64,000 nt of DNA, taken from NCBI RefSeq assembly GCF_030730925.1, contig NZ_JAVAMB010000001.1:1-64000 (forward strand), given 5' to 3'. The translations under genes were made by a program, and so were the position numbers. Position 1 is the stretch's first letter. Each line of letters starts with the position of its first letter. The notes beneath the pieces were generated by a model, which saw only the letters and a list, made by a program, of their open reading frames with translations, did not search any database and had not been told where the DNA came from. Origin of the DNA: Flavobacterium sp. DG2-3 (GTDB lineage Bacteria > Bacteroidota > Bacteroidia > Flavobacteriales > Flavobacteriaceae). Positions 36,996 through 45,044 of this stretch are shown here, one piece after another.

Positions 36996-37087
36996 ATCAT
37001 TTAGTTTAGACCGCAAATTAAACACTGATTTATGTTTAGATTTCGGAATTACGCTTTAAGTTAATATTATTTTTCCTGCTTCAAACT

Positions 37088-37453
37088 TTATGCCAGCTGA
37101 ACGCAACTTCCTGCAATAACTTTTAAATTTTTACCCGATTTTTTCCAAACTCTAATGTATTTGAAAACGCCATTTATTGCAGTAGTATCGTAAGTTCCTT
37201 TTAATGAAACCGTAACAGCGACTACAGCGGTATTCTCAATTATATTTACAATCTGGTCTGAGGCTTCTAGCGAATCGATTTTCATTTTTCCAGAACGGTA
37301 CGCTTGCAAGTCAAATTCTTTGGTTATCGTTTGTCCGTCGGGCATGTTGAACAATAAATCATCATGAAGGATGGTATCCAAAGCCATAACATCCGATTTT
37401 TTAATTGCAGTTAGAAGTTCGATTTCTGCATCAACAACGGTTTCTATTTTCAT
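37088..37453 (-). CDS. DUF4440/SnoaL-like NTF2-fold protein
   Basis: 121 residues. Cone-like NTF2 fold: VDAEIELLTAIKKSDVMALDTILHDDLLFNMPDG at the N-terminus and a C-terminal beta sheet TYDTTAINGVFKYIRVWKKSGKNLKVIAGSC. Typical for DUF4440. Cytoplasmic, no signal. Substrate or partner unknown. Probably a single-gene unit. Confidence 0.85.
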   Translation of the reverse strand: MKIETVVDAEIELLTAIKKSDVMALDTILHDDLLFNMPDGQTITKEFDLQAYRSGKMKIDSLEASDQIVNIIENTAVVAVTVSLKGTYDTTAINGVFKYIRVWKKSGKNLKVIAGSCVQLA

Positions 37454-37508
37454 GATATAAAGATTGAAGTTACTATTAGATCAAATCTCAAAGGTTTACT
37501 AAATCATT

Positions 37509-37562
37509 TAAAATCTGCTAAATCTGCAAGCTTAAAATACTTCTCGCAGATTTAGCAGATTT
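37509..37562. repeat. AAATCTGCTAAATCTGC inverted repeat
   Basis: AAATCTGCTAAATCTGC at 37509 is mirrored by GCAGATTTAGCAGATTT ending near 37562. Related words occur at 3267-3315. It fills most of the gap between the ctpA stop and the DUF4440 start and may act as a terminator for ctpA. Confidence 0.65.
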
Positions 37563-37601
37563 GACTGATTATTATTTATTGATTTTTTAAACCTTTTTAT
37601 C

Positions 37602-39179
37602 TTATTTCTTCGGAGTCAGAATTGTTTTAATCATCGCGTCATCTTTCAGAATCACATCATAAAAATACAATTCTCCATACAGCTGACGCGCAAATTCGGC
37701 CGTGATATGACGATTTACGAGCGCTTTGGTTTTATCCAATTTTAAATCTAAACCTGTCATCAGAATGTAATTCTTGAATTTTTTGAAATATACATCTGAG
37801 TTTTTCATTTTAGCTAAAAATTCAGCGAAGCTATCACCTGCAAAAGCATTTCTATTTTTATCCAATTCTTCAAAAACAAAATGTCCGACAATTCCAGTTT
37901 GCAACAAGTAAGCTACATTTTCATTTCCGTGCTCTGCTTCCATCGGCACAAAAACATCAGGAACGATTCCGCCGCCGCCGTATACGATTTTACCTTTCGG
38001 AGTTTTAAATTTTAAAGAATCAGCTACTTTTATGCTGTCTTTTGCGTACAATTCTCCCGTCGCAATTCGAGACTCAGATTCTTTAAAATAGGCTTCGTTT
38101 CCTTTTTTATACGGTTTTTGAATTGATCTTCCTGTCGGAGTATAATAACGGGCTACGGTCAATCTTACTGCCGATCCGTCATTAAAATCCATTTCTCTTT
38201 GAACCAAACCTTTTCCGAAGGAACGTCTTCCAACAATAGTTCCTCGATCATTATCTTGAATCGCTCCCGCTAAAATTTCGCTGGCAGAAGCACTGTTTTC
38301 ATTAATCAAAACATATACTTTTCCGCTTTCAAAACTTCCCGCTTTAGTGGCGTATGTTTTTTCAGTCGAACCGTTTTTACTTTTCGTGAAAACGATTAAT
38401 TGCTTGTCTTTTAAAAATTCGTCAGCAATAGCAATCGCTTCTTCCATATAACCGCCACCATTATCCCGAAGGTCAATTACAAGCGACTCAACTCCTTTTT
38501 GTTTTAATCTTGCCAAACCCGTTTTAAACTCATTAAAAGTAGTTTCAGCAAAACGGTTGATTTTGATATAACCAATTTTATTTCCAATCATAATCGACGC
38601 ATCGACACTTTTGATTGGGATAATATCTCTTTTGACTTTAAATTTAAGTTTCTTTTGTTCTGATTTTCTAAAAACCGTCAATTCGATTTCAGAACCTTGA
38701 AGGCCTTTTAATTTTGAGAACAAACTGTCTGAAGGCAATTTTCGTCCGTATAATTTGCTTTTTCCTGCGAATAAAATACGGTCGCCAGATTTTAATCCTG
38801 CTTTTGCTGAAGGTCCGTTTTCAATCGGTTTTATAATGGCAACCGAATCTTTATACATGTAGAAATTGATTCCGATTCCGACGAAATCACCTTTCATGCT
38901 CTCGGCAACCTCAGCTTGTTCGCTTGGCGGAATATAAACAGAATGCGGATCTAGTTTGGATAGAATATTATCGACCGTAAGGTTTACAATCGAATCGGTA
39001 TTGACGCTATCTACATATTCTGTATTGATAAAATCAATGAGTTTATTGAGCTTGGTTTTGGAGTAATTTTTAGCCAAAAGCTGGTCACTAGCTGGAGCGT
39101 TCATTAAGCTTCCCACTATTGTTCCGAGAGCAAAAGTAGCTCCGATAACTATTGGCAGATATTTTGAATTAAATTTCAT
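37602..39179 (-). CDS. C-terminal processing peptidase (S41 family)
   Basis: 525 residues. N-terminal signal anchor (LPIVIGATFALGTIVGSLM), PDZ domain about 85-185 (GIGINFYMYKDSVAIIKPIENGPSAKAGLKSGDRIL), S41 protease core with ENSASASEILAGA, catalytic Ser298, and FGKGLVQ with Lys323, the Ser-Lys dyad spaced as in Prc. Acts in the periplasm, trimming C-termini of envelope proteins. Its start overlaps the stop of the deaminase gene by one base, so the two are coupled. Confidence 0.95.
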   Translation of the reverse strand: MKFNSKYLPIVIGATFALGTIVGSLMNAPASDQLLAKNYSKTKLNKLIDFINTEYVDSVNTDSIVNLTVDNILSKLDPHSVYIPPSEQAEVAESMKGDFVGIGINFYMYKDSVAIIKPIENGPSAKAGLKSGDRILFAGKSKLYGRKLPSDSLFSKLKGLQGSEIELTVFRKSEQKKLKFKVKRDIIPIKSVDASIMIGNKIGYIKINRFAETTFNEFKTGLARLKQKGVESLVIDLRDNGGGYMEEAIAIADEFLKDKQLIVFTKSKNGSTEKTYATKAGSFESGKVYVLINENSASASEILAGAIQDNDRGTIVGRRSFGKGLVQREMDFNDGSAVRLTVARYYTPTGRSIQKPYKKGNEAYFKESESRIATGELYAKDSIKVADSLKFKTPKGKIVYGGGGIVPDVFVPMEAEHGNENVAYLLQTGIVGHFVFEELDKNRNAFAGDSFAEFLAKMKNSDVYFKKFKNYILMTGLDLKLDKTKALVNRHITAEFARQLYGELYFYDVILKDDAMIKTILTPKK

Positions 39180-39610
39180 TACTCTTCTAAAACAGGAATA
39201 TGTTCAACCTCTACGCCTGCTTTTATTAAAAATTGAATTCCGGAATCGTCTCGATATCCATCTTTATACACCACTCTTTTTATTCCAGACTGATGTATTA
39301 ATTTGCTGCATTCTTTGCAAGGCGAAAGCGTAATATACAAAGTCGCTCCTTCGCAAGACTGTGTTGATCTTGCTACTTTCAGGATTGCATTTGCTTCGGC
39401 GTGTAAAACGTCCCAGCGTGTTAATCCTTCTTCGTCTTCGCAGCAATTGTCAAATCCGGACGGTGTTCCGTTGTAACCATCAGAAATGATCATTCTATCT
39501 TTTACGATAATCGCGCCAACTTGTTTACGTTTACAGTAAGAAAGCAGGCTCCACTCTTTTGCAATTCGCAGATAAGCTCTATCGTATTTATTCCGTTTTT
39601 TTACTTCCAT
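39179..39610 (-). CDS. dCMP deaminase (ComEB-like)
   Basis: 143 residues. Zinc deaminase fold: HAEANA with ligand His70 and Glu72, and PCKEC with Cys98 and Cys101. KDRMIISDGYNGTPSGFDNC precedes, typical of deoxycytidylate deaminase. It makes dUMP for thymidylate synthesis. Starts 6 bases after the hupE-like gene and overlaps ctpA by one base: a compact three-gene minus-strand operon. Confidence 0.93.
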   Translation of the reverse strand: MEVKKRNKYDRAYLRIAKEWSLLSYCKRKQVGAIIVKDRMIISDGYNGTPSGFDNCCEDEEGLTRWDVLHAEANAILKVARSTQSCEGATLYITLSPCKECSKLIHQSGIKRVVYKDGYRDDSGIQFLIKAGVEVEHIPVLEE

Positions 39611-39616
39611 TTAATT

Positions 39617-40210
39617 TTATCTGTTCCAAATTGGACTTTCAATAATCATCGGAATTACAACTCCAATAATGAAAGCCGACATTACAAGTGCCCAGTCGCG
39701 TTTTGAAAAACGGAAAACTGTCTGCACTATATATGAAATTACCAGAACAACAAAAACTACTACTAACTGTGCAGCTTCGATTCCTAAGGCAAACTCTCCC
39801 AAAGGTAACAATTTTGAGGTTGCAGAACCTCCTAAAATTGTTTTGAAATAATTAGAAAAACCTAGTCCGTGAATAATTCCAAAGAATAAAGTTATGAAAA
39901 ATACCAGATTTACGCCATCATTTTTTGAGGTCTTTCCAGCCGTAAACAAATGATAAAGAGCGGTTACTAAAATTGTTATCGGAATCAGGAATTCTACAAG
40001 ATCTACTTTTATGGTTATAATTCCATAAACAGAAAGAATTAAAGCCAAAGTATGACCAATTGTAAACAGAGAAACCAATAAGAAAATTCTTTTCCAGTCT
40101 TTAAATAAATACGGAACGGTTAAGGCGATTAAAAAAAGAACGTGATCGTAAGCATTGATATCTAAAACGTGTTTTAATCCTATTTGAAAATAAATCCAAA
40201 ATTGTGACAT
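39617..40210 (-). CDS. HupE/UreJ family membrane protein
   Basis: 197 residues, six hydrophobic helices. QIGLKHVLDINAYDHVLFLIALTVPYLFKDWKR and FTIGHTLALILSVYG contain the family histidines (KHVLDxxAYDHVLF and TIGHTL), and FFGIIHGLGFSNYF follows. HupE/UreJ members include nickel or cobalt transporters, but this Bacteroidota subgroup (HupE_UreJ_2) has no urease or hydrogenase genes nearby, so the substrate is open. First gene of the operon with the deaminase and ctpA. Confidence 0.9.
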   Translation of the reverse strand: MSQFWIYFQIGLKHVLDINAYDHVLFLIALTVPYLFKDWKRIFLLVSLFTIGHTLALILSVYGIITIKVDLVEFLIPITILVTALYHLFTAGKTSKNDGVNLVFFITLFFGIIHGLGFSNYFKTILGGSATSKLLPLGEFALGIEAAQLVVVFVVLVISYIVQTVFRFSKRDWALVMSAFIIGVVIPMIIESPIWNR

Positions 40211-40348
40211 AGGTATTTGTAATTAAATAATTAGGGGCTGTAAACTTACGATTAATTTTCAAAATTAAAGATTTAGGCCAGCAAATCCTTCAATAAAAAT
40301 AAGTTAAATTTTATGAGAATTTTAAAATCAATAATTTAAAATTTGGGC

Positions 40349-40356
40349 TATATTTG
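40349..40356 (+). promoter_or_regulatory. terB-like gene promoter -7 element
   Basis: TATATTTG, a perfect match to TAnnTTTG, 23 bases before the ATG at 40379. The upstream TTG is not clear. Confidence 0.6.
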
Positions 40357-40378
40357 TTTGATATAAAATTAACTAATT

Positions 40379-40810
40379 ATGCCATTTTCAGAATTATTTG
40401 ATAACGAATTTAAACAAAGAAACAGAGGTCATTTCTCTGCAATTGTGCGCGTTGCTTTTGCTGACGGAAAAATAAGTACAGAAGAACAAGAGTTCTTGGA
40501 TAAAATTGCTTCGACTTTACAAATCTCTGAAGAAGAATACAAAGAGATTCTTGCAGATCCTTGGAAACACCCAATAAATCCTCCTTATTTATACACGCAG
40601 CGTTTAGAGCGCCTGTATGACTTAGCAAGAATGGTTCACGTTGACCACCATTTAGGAGATTTGCAGGAAGTAATGTTAACCCGTATGGGACTTGCATTAG
40701 GTTTTACACCAGGAAACGTAAACTATATTGTTTCTAAAGCACTTTCTCTTGTAGACAAAAAAGTAGATTTGGATACTTTCCTTTTCGAAATGGAGAATAT
40801 GAATAAATAA
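40379..40810 (+). CDS. TerB-like (tellurite resistance/DjlA N-terminal) protein
   Basis: 143 residues, all-helical. IVRVAFADGKISTEEQEFLDKIASTLQISEEEYKEIL is the TerB core helix-loop with the acidic DGxIxxEE metal-binding pattern, repeated in weaker form near MVHVDHHLGDLQEVML. No signal peptide. The family binds calcium or membranes in stress systems; no other ter genes are present, so a resistance role is not implied. Followed by two hairpin terminators. Confidence 0.88.
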   Translation: MPFSELFDNEFKQRNRGHFSAIVRVAFADGKISTEEQEFLDKIASTLQISEEEYKEILADPWKHPINPPYLYTQRLERLYDLARMVHVDHHLGDLQEVMLTRMGLALGFTPGNVNYIVSKALSLVDKKVDLDTFLFEMENMNK

Positions 40811-40888
40811 TTTTAGTATTCAGTGTTCAGTTTTTTAGTGTTCAGCTATATACTGATTCCTGAATTGAAATCTAAAAAATTAAATTAT

Positions 40889-40930
40889 AAACCCGATAGA
40901 TTCGAAAATCTATCGGGTTTTTGTTTTTAC
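40889..40930 (+). terminator. Terminator after the terB-like gene
   Basis: ACCCGATAGATT-CGAA-AATCTATCGGGT, a 12-bp stem followed by TTTTGTTTTT. Confidence 0.85.
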
Positions 40931-41003
40931 TGAAATGCTACCAACTAATTGTATTTCGCGGAACAAGTTGCTGTGATATAGTGAATTGTATTTTAACCAT
41001 TCT

Positions 41004-41037
41004 AAACCCGACAGGTTTTTAAAACCTGTCGGGTTTT
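41004..41037. terminator. CCCGACAGG terminator hairpin, fbp side
   Basis: AAACCCGACAGGTTTT-TAA-AAACCTGTCGGGTTTT, a stem of more than 14 bp lying 60 bases after the fbp stop. Nearly the same stem as 5149-5190. Confidence 0.8.
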
Positions 41038-41096
41038 ATTGTGACTGTAAACTATAAACTGTTACTGAACACTAAAAACCTGAATACTGAACACTT

Positions 41097-42101
41097 TTAT
41101 TCAGCTGCCATAAATTCCTCAGCTTTTTCTACCATATTATAACTTCCGCAGAAGAAAGGAACTCTTTGGTGCAGTTCTGTCGGCTGGATTTCCATAATTC
41201 TTCCAAAACCGTCAGTTGCTTTTCCTCCCGCCTGTTCTGCTAAAAATGCCATCGGATTACATTCGTAAAGCAAACGTAATTTCCCTTTTGGCGCTTTTGA
41301 ACTTGTCGGATAAATGTAGATACCGCCTTTAATCATATTTCGATGAAAATCGGCTACCAGACTTCCAATATATCTAGAAGTATACGGTCTGTCTCCTTCT
41401 TCGCGCTGGCAATATTTAATGTAATTTTTTACTCCTTGCGGAAAATGAACATAATTGCCCTCATTTACCGAGTAAATATTTCCATTTTCTGGAAATTTCA
41501 TGTTTGGATGCGAAAGGTAAAATGTACCTATCGCCGGATTTAGTGTAAAACCATTCACCCCATGTCCAGTAGTATACACAAGCATAGTTGAAGTTCCATA
41601 AATTACATAGCCTGCTGCAACTTGATTGATTCCCGGCTGTAAAAAATCCTCGCTAGTTACCGGGGTTCCTATTGGCGTCACTCTTCTGAAAACAGAAAAG
41701 ATAGTTCCCACAGAAACATTCACATCAATGTTTGAAGATCCGTCTAGCGGATCCATTAAGATCACGTACTTATTATTATGACAGTTGTCGCTCCCCTGAA
41801 CTGTTATAAAATCGTCGTTTTCTTCTGAAGCAATACCACAGACAATCTCACGGTTTATTAACGTCTGGATAAATACTTCGTTTGCATAGACATCTAATTT
41901 TTGCTGGTCTTCTCCTTGGATATTCTGTTCGCCAGCGGCGCCAACAATATCTACTAAACCTGCTTGATTAACTTTATGGTTGACCACCTTGGCAGCCAAT
42001 CGAATAGAGTTAATAATTCGCGAGAGTTCTCCCGACGAATACTGAAATGCTTTTTGGTTCTCAATAATAAACTCTCCCAGTGTTTTATTGCGTTCTTCCA
42101 T
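41097..42101 (-). CDS. fbp: Fructose-1,6-bisphosphatase, class I
   Basis: 334 residues, normal length. Hydrolyses fructose-1,6-bisphosphate in gluconeogenesis. Metal site motif [23 protein letters not shown], upstream GIASEEND, substrate site [38 protein letters not shown]-terminal [10 protein letters not shown] is the usual allosteric region. Single gene, minus strand. Confidence 0.96.
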   Translation of the reverse strand: MEERNKTLGEFIIENQKAFQYSSGELSRIINSIRLAAKVVNHKVNQAGLVDIVGAAGEQNIQGEDQQKLDVYANEVFIQTLINREIVCGIASEENDDFITVQGSDNCHNNKYVILMDPLDGSSNIDVNVSVGTIFSVFRRVTPIGTPVTSEDFLQPGINQVAAGYVIYGTSTMLVYTTGHGVNGFTLNPAIGTFYLSHPNMKFPENGNIYSVNEGNYVHFPQGVKNYIKYCQREEGDRPYTSRYIGSLVADFHRNMIKGGIYIYPTSSKAPKGKLRLLYECNPMAFLAEQAGGKATDGFGRIMEIQPTELHQRVPFFCGSYNMVEKAEEFMAAE

Positions 42102-42193
42102 TTCTAAATCGTTATAGTTTTATTTTTAAGTCACAAATATCGTCTATTTTGTGAGAATGATTTAAAAATTATTTTGTTAGTTTGCTACTATTG

Positions 42194-42201
42194 TATATTT
42201 G
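42194..42201 (+). promoter_or_regulatory. Acetyltransferase promoter -7 element
   Basis: TATATTTG, a perfect -7 word, 72 bases before the acetyltransferase ATG. A TTG lies 17 bases upstream, somewhat close. Confidence 0.5.
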
Positions 42202-42272
42202 CTAATTATCTGCAAAAAGCAATGGATAAAACGGCGCTTTTTTAGATAATAAATAATTAAAAATACGAATAC

Positions 42273-42761
42273 ATGAATATTAGAAAAGGAAATCCTGAAG
42301 ACATGAAATCGGTGTTAGGGCTTATTCAGGAGCTGGCAATATTCGAAAAAGAACCTGATGCAGTCGTTATTACAGAAGAAGATTTAATACGTGACGGTTT
42401 TGGAGAAAAACCATTGTTTCACGTTTTTGTGGCAGAGATTGAAAACGAAGAAAAACAGAAAGAAATTGTTGGAATAGCTTTGTATTATTATCGCTATTCT
42501 ACTTGGAAAGGAAAAACAATTCACCTTGAAGATTTGATTGTAAAAGAGAAAATGCGCGGTACTGGATTAGGTTCTGCTCTTTACGCTGAAATCATGAAAC
42601 AAGGAAAAAGAGATAACGTAAGAAGAGTTGAATGGAATGTGCTGGCTTGGAATACACCAGCAGTGAATTTCTACAAAAATTCTGGCGCCAAAATCTTAGA
42701 CGACTGGCAAGTTGTACAAATGGATGAAGCGGGAGTTAATGCGTTCTTAGAAAAATTATAA
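42273..42761 (+). CDS. GNAT family N-acetyltransferase (diamine acetyltransferase-like)
   Basis: 162 residues, one GNAT domain. IRKGNPEDMKSVLGLIQELAIFEKEPDAVVITEEDLIRDGFG at the N-terminus resembles spermidine/spermine acetyltransferases; KTIHLEDLIVKEKMRGTGLGSALYAEIMK is the acetyl-CoA loop (RGTGLG), and WNVLAWNTPAVNFYKNSGAK the C-terminal motif. Likely acetylates a small amine such as a diamine; the substrate is inferred. Separated from lysC by a repeat element. Confidence 0.88.
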   Translation: MNIRKGNPEDMKSVLGLIQELAIFEKEPDAVVITEEDLIRDGFGEKPLFHVFVAEIENEEKQKEIVGIALYYYRYSTWKGKTIHLEDLIVKEKMRGTGLGSALYAEIMKQGKRDNVRRVEWNVLAWNTPAVNFYKNSGAKILDDWQVVQMDEAGVNAFLEKL

Positions 42762-42769
42762 AAAAAATG

Positions 42770-42836
42770 TTCGCCACGAATTCACGAATTTTTATTCGCA
42801 AAGATTTAAAAAGATAATTCGTGAATTCGTGGCGAA
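42770..42836. repeat. CGCCACGAATTCACG element, third copy
   Basis: TTCGCCACGAATTCACGAAT at the left, mirrored by ATTCGTGAATTCGTGGCGAA at 42817-42836, with a spacer holding TTCGCAAAGATTT. Same family as the repeats around the toxin-antitoxin pair. Could terminate transcripts of the acetyltransferase gene. Confidence 0.85.
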
Positions 42837-42896
42837 AAAAATCATATGATTTCGCCCCAATCTGAAATCTAAAATCTAAAAATCTATAATTAAAAA

Positions 42897-44156
42897 ATGA
42901 GAGTATTTAAATTTGGAGGAGCATCGGTAAAAGATGCAGATGGAATTAAAAACGTATACGACGTTTTACAAAAAGTAGGTTACGAAGACGTAATTCTTGT
43001 AGTTTCGGCTATGGGAAAAACAACAAATGCTCTTGAAGTTGTAATCAAGAATTATTTTGAAAAATCGACAGAACTAAATTCTTCTGTTCAAGAAATCAAA
43101 AAATACCACAATCAAATCTTATTGGATTTGTTTGAAGATGAAAAGCACGAAGTTTTCGCAGCTGTAAATGCACAGTTTGCTGAATTAGAATATTTTTTAG
43201 CGCATAATAAATCTCCAAATTACAACTTTGTTTACGATCAGGTGGTAAGTTTTGGTGAATTGATTTCGACTAATATCTTAAGTTATTTTATGAATTTCAT
43301 GGGAATTCAGACGCAATGGCTTGACGTTCGCAACTTCATTAAAACTGATGCAAACTATAGAGACGCTGGAGTGGACTGGGAAGTTACGCAGCAAAACATC
43401 AGTAAAAATGTACCAAGAAAAGTTTTGAATATTACACAAGGTTTCTTAGGAGCAGACGAAAACAACTTTACAACAACTTTGGGTCGTGAAGGTTCAGATT
43501 ATACTGCTGGTATATTTGCATATTGTTTAAATGCAGAAAGTGTAACGATCTGGAAAGACGTTCCAGGAGTGATGAACGCAGACCCGCGTTATTTTGAAAA
43601 TGCAAGTCTTTTAAATCAGATTTCTTATCGTGAAGCAATCGAATTGGCATTTTACGGAGCAACGGTTATTCACCCAAAAACATTGCAGCCTTTACAGAAA
43701 AAAGAAATTCCATTATACGTAAAATCGTTTATTAATCCGCTTTTAAAAGGAACTTGCGTTTCTAAAGGTGTCGATTTGGAGCCACAGTATCCATGTTTTA
43801 TTGTAAAAAGAGAACAGCTTTTAATTTCTCTTTCTTCAATTGATTTCTCTTTCATTATGGAAGAAAACATCAGCGAGATTTTTGGATTATTCCACGAATT
43901 TAAAATCAAAGTAAACTTAATTCAGAACTCTGCAATTAGTTTCTCTGTTTGTGTGGAAGATAAATTTGGAAATTTCCCAGAATTGAATGCCATTCTTTCT
44001 AAAAAATTCAAAGTAGAATACAGCGAAAATGTAACCTTATATACAATCCGTCACTTTACAGAAGAAGCGGCAGAAACGGTTGAGAAAAACAAAGCAGTTT
44101 TATTGAAACAAGTTAGCCGTGAAACAATGCAGATTGTGACTAAAGAATTAAACTAA
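42897..44156 (+). CDS. Aspartate kinase
   Basis: 419 residues. N-terminal kinase domain: VFKFGGASVKDADGIKNV (KFGGxS motif), VVSAMGKTTNAL, GREGSDYTAGIFAYCLNAESVTIWKDVPGVMNADPR. C-terminal ACT repeats about 300-400 (ISLSSIDFSFIMEENISEIFGLFHEFKIKVNLIQNSAISFSVCVED), implying feedback by lysine or threonine. Monofunctional, without a homoserine dehydrogenase domain. Catalyses the first step of Asp-family amino acid synthesis. Single gene with a terminator 43 bases after the stop. Confidence 0.95.
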   Translation: MRVFKFGGASVKDADGIKNVYDVLQKVGYEDVILVVSAMGKTTNALEVVIKNYFEKSTELNSSVQEIKKYHNQILLDLFEDEKHEVFAAVNAQFAELEYFLAHNKSPNYNFVYDQVVSFGELISTNILSYFMNFMGIQTQWLDVRNFIKTDANYRDAGVDWEVTQQNISKNVPRKVLNITQGFLGADENNFTTTLGREGSDYTAGIFAYCLNAESVTIWKDVPGVMNADPRYFENASLLNQISYREAIELAFYGATVIHPKTLQPLQKKEIPLYVKSFINPLLKGTCVSKGVDLEPQYPCFIVKREQLLISLSSIDFSFIMEENISEIFGLFHEFKIKVNLIQNSAISFSVCVEDKFGNFPELNAILSKKFKVEYSENVTLYTIRHFTEEAAETVEKNKAVLLKQVSRETMQIVTKELN

Positions 44157-44199
44157 TATTGCTTTATAAAAGGTAATTATTTAATTCACAAATTATTGG

Positions 44200-44233
44200 A
44201 AGGGCTTCACTTAATAAAGTGGAGCCTTTTTTA
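44200..44233 (+). terminator. Aspartate kinase terminator
   Basis: AGGGCTTCACTT-AATA-AAGTGGAGCCTTTTTTA: a GGCT-CACTT stem with one wobble and a six-T run. Confidence 0.88.
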
Positions 44234-44360
44234 TTTCGAAAGAATTTTCCCTAATTAATTTGTTTTTTGCTTATATTTACTTTTTAATTTCTGAAAACCC
44301 TTTTCAAAACTCATTAATTATGAAACGATTACGGTTTTCATTCTACAATTATAATTTGAA

Positions 44361-44552
44361 ATGACAAAAAAAGCTTTTTTACTCGTTTTTATTATTCTTG
44401 GTTTCTTATACATTGGTATATCTTTGAGTCCATTGCTAACAAGAGATAGACAAGACATTTCTTATTCAGATTTTAAATTGGTAATTGGCCCTTTTTTATC
44501 GACAGTTGGAATTCTTATAACCTATACGCAACTGAAAAGAAGAAAAAATTAG
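44361..44552 (+). CDS. Small two-helix membrane protein beside the Sdp-like cassette
   Basis: 63 residues with helices at about 5-25 and 40-56 separated by a short charged loop (TRDRQDISYSDFK) and ending KRRKN. No family recognised. Its 3' end overlaps the 3' end of the Xre regulator gene by four bases. Position next to a toxin cassette makes it a possible accessory or immunity factor, but nothing in the sequence proves it. Confidence 0.6.
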   Translation: MTKKAFLLVFIILGFLYIGISLSPLLTRDRQDISYSDFKLVIGPFLSTVGILITYTQLKRRKN

Positions 44553-44902
44553 TTTTTTCCTTTATTTAAGTGTTTTATAATTGTTTTCAGATCTTCAATT
44601 TCCAACTCATACTTTTTTATAATTTTCATATAAACACCCTGCAATGCGATTTGTGTTTGGCGCTCTGTATTTATTAAACTTTCACAGGCAGAATTTCCCA
44701 ATCCTTTTCTAACCAATTCTTCTGGACTAATTTCGAAAATTTGGCAGATTTTCTTAAAATGAATAGTCCAAGAAGTACTTTCTCCTCGCTCCATTCTGGC
44801 ATAAGTAGATTGTGAGATTTGTAAGTGATCAGCTGCCTCTTCTTGTGACATATTCTTTGATTTTCTTAAAACTTTTAGATTATCTCCTACAATTTTATTC
44901 AT
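44549..44902 (-). CDS. Xre-family helix-turn-helix regulator
   Basis: 117 residues from ATG 44902 (MNKIVGDNLKVLRKSKNMSQEEAADHL); an upstream in-frame ATG at 44923 adds seven residues. Cro/C1-type HTH about 6-62: MSQEEAADHLQISQSTYARMERG. The C-terminal half is a helix (IIKKYELEIEDLKTIIKHLNK) suited to dimerisation. Divergent from the SdpC-like gene with 142 bases between the starts, the natural position for its regulator. B. subtilis sdp uses an ArsR-type SdpR instead, so control would differ. Confidence 0.88.
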   Translation of the reverse strand: MNKIVGDNLKVLRKSKNMSQEEAADHLQISQSTYARMERGESTSWTIHFKKICQIFEISPEELVRKGLGNSACESLINTERQTQIALQGVYMKIIKKYELEIEDLKTIIKHLNKGKN

Positions 44903-44986
44903 AATTAACATTTTTAAAAGCAAATGTAAATATAAGAATTGTTTTACAATTATTCGAATTTAGGTTTTTAATAACCGATATTCGAC

Positions 44987-45017
44987 TTAGACCGAAATAC
45001 AATTCATAATAAGTTTG
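44987..45017 (+). promoter_or_regulatory. Promoter of the Sdp-like cassette
   Basis: TTA (44987-44989), 20 bases, TAAGTTTG (45010-45017, perfect -7 word), 28 bases before the ATG at 45045. The AT-rich interval to the regulator start contains the imperfect CGATATTCG palindrome, a possible operator. Confidence 0.65.
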
Positions 45018-45044
45018 TATTAATCAACTTTTGAAAAAATAATT

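Larger units (their letters stand above)
40811..41096. repeat. Inverted repeat with two nested terminators
   Basis: The edges are mirrored words: ATTCAGTGTTCAGTTTTTTA with GTGTTCAG after the terB-like stop, and its inverse before the fbp stop. Inside lie two hairpins: 40891-40920 (ACCCGATAGATTCGAAAATC with TATCGGGT) and 41004-41037 (ACCCGACAGGTTTTTAAAAC with CTGTCGGGTTTT). Either can end transcripts from terB-like (plus) or fbp (minus). Confidence 0.75.

Noticed and set aside
39617..40210. Nickel transporter call for the HupE/UreJ-like protein
   Set aside because: No urease or hydrogenase genes in the window and the subgroup has no proven substrate.
40379..40810. Tellurite resistance function for the TerB-like protein
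   Set aside because: TerB-fold proteins are widespread in other roles and no terACDEZ genes are near.
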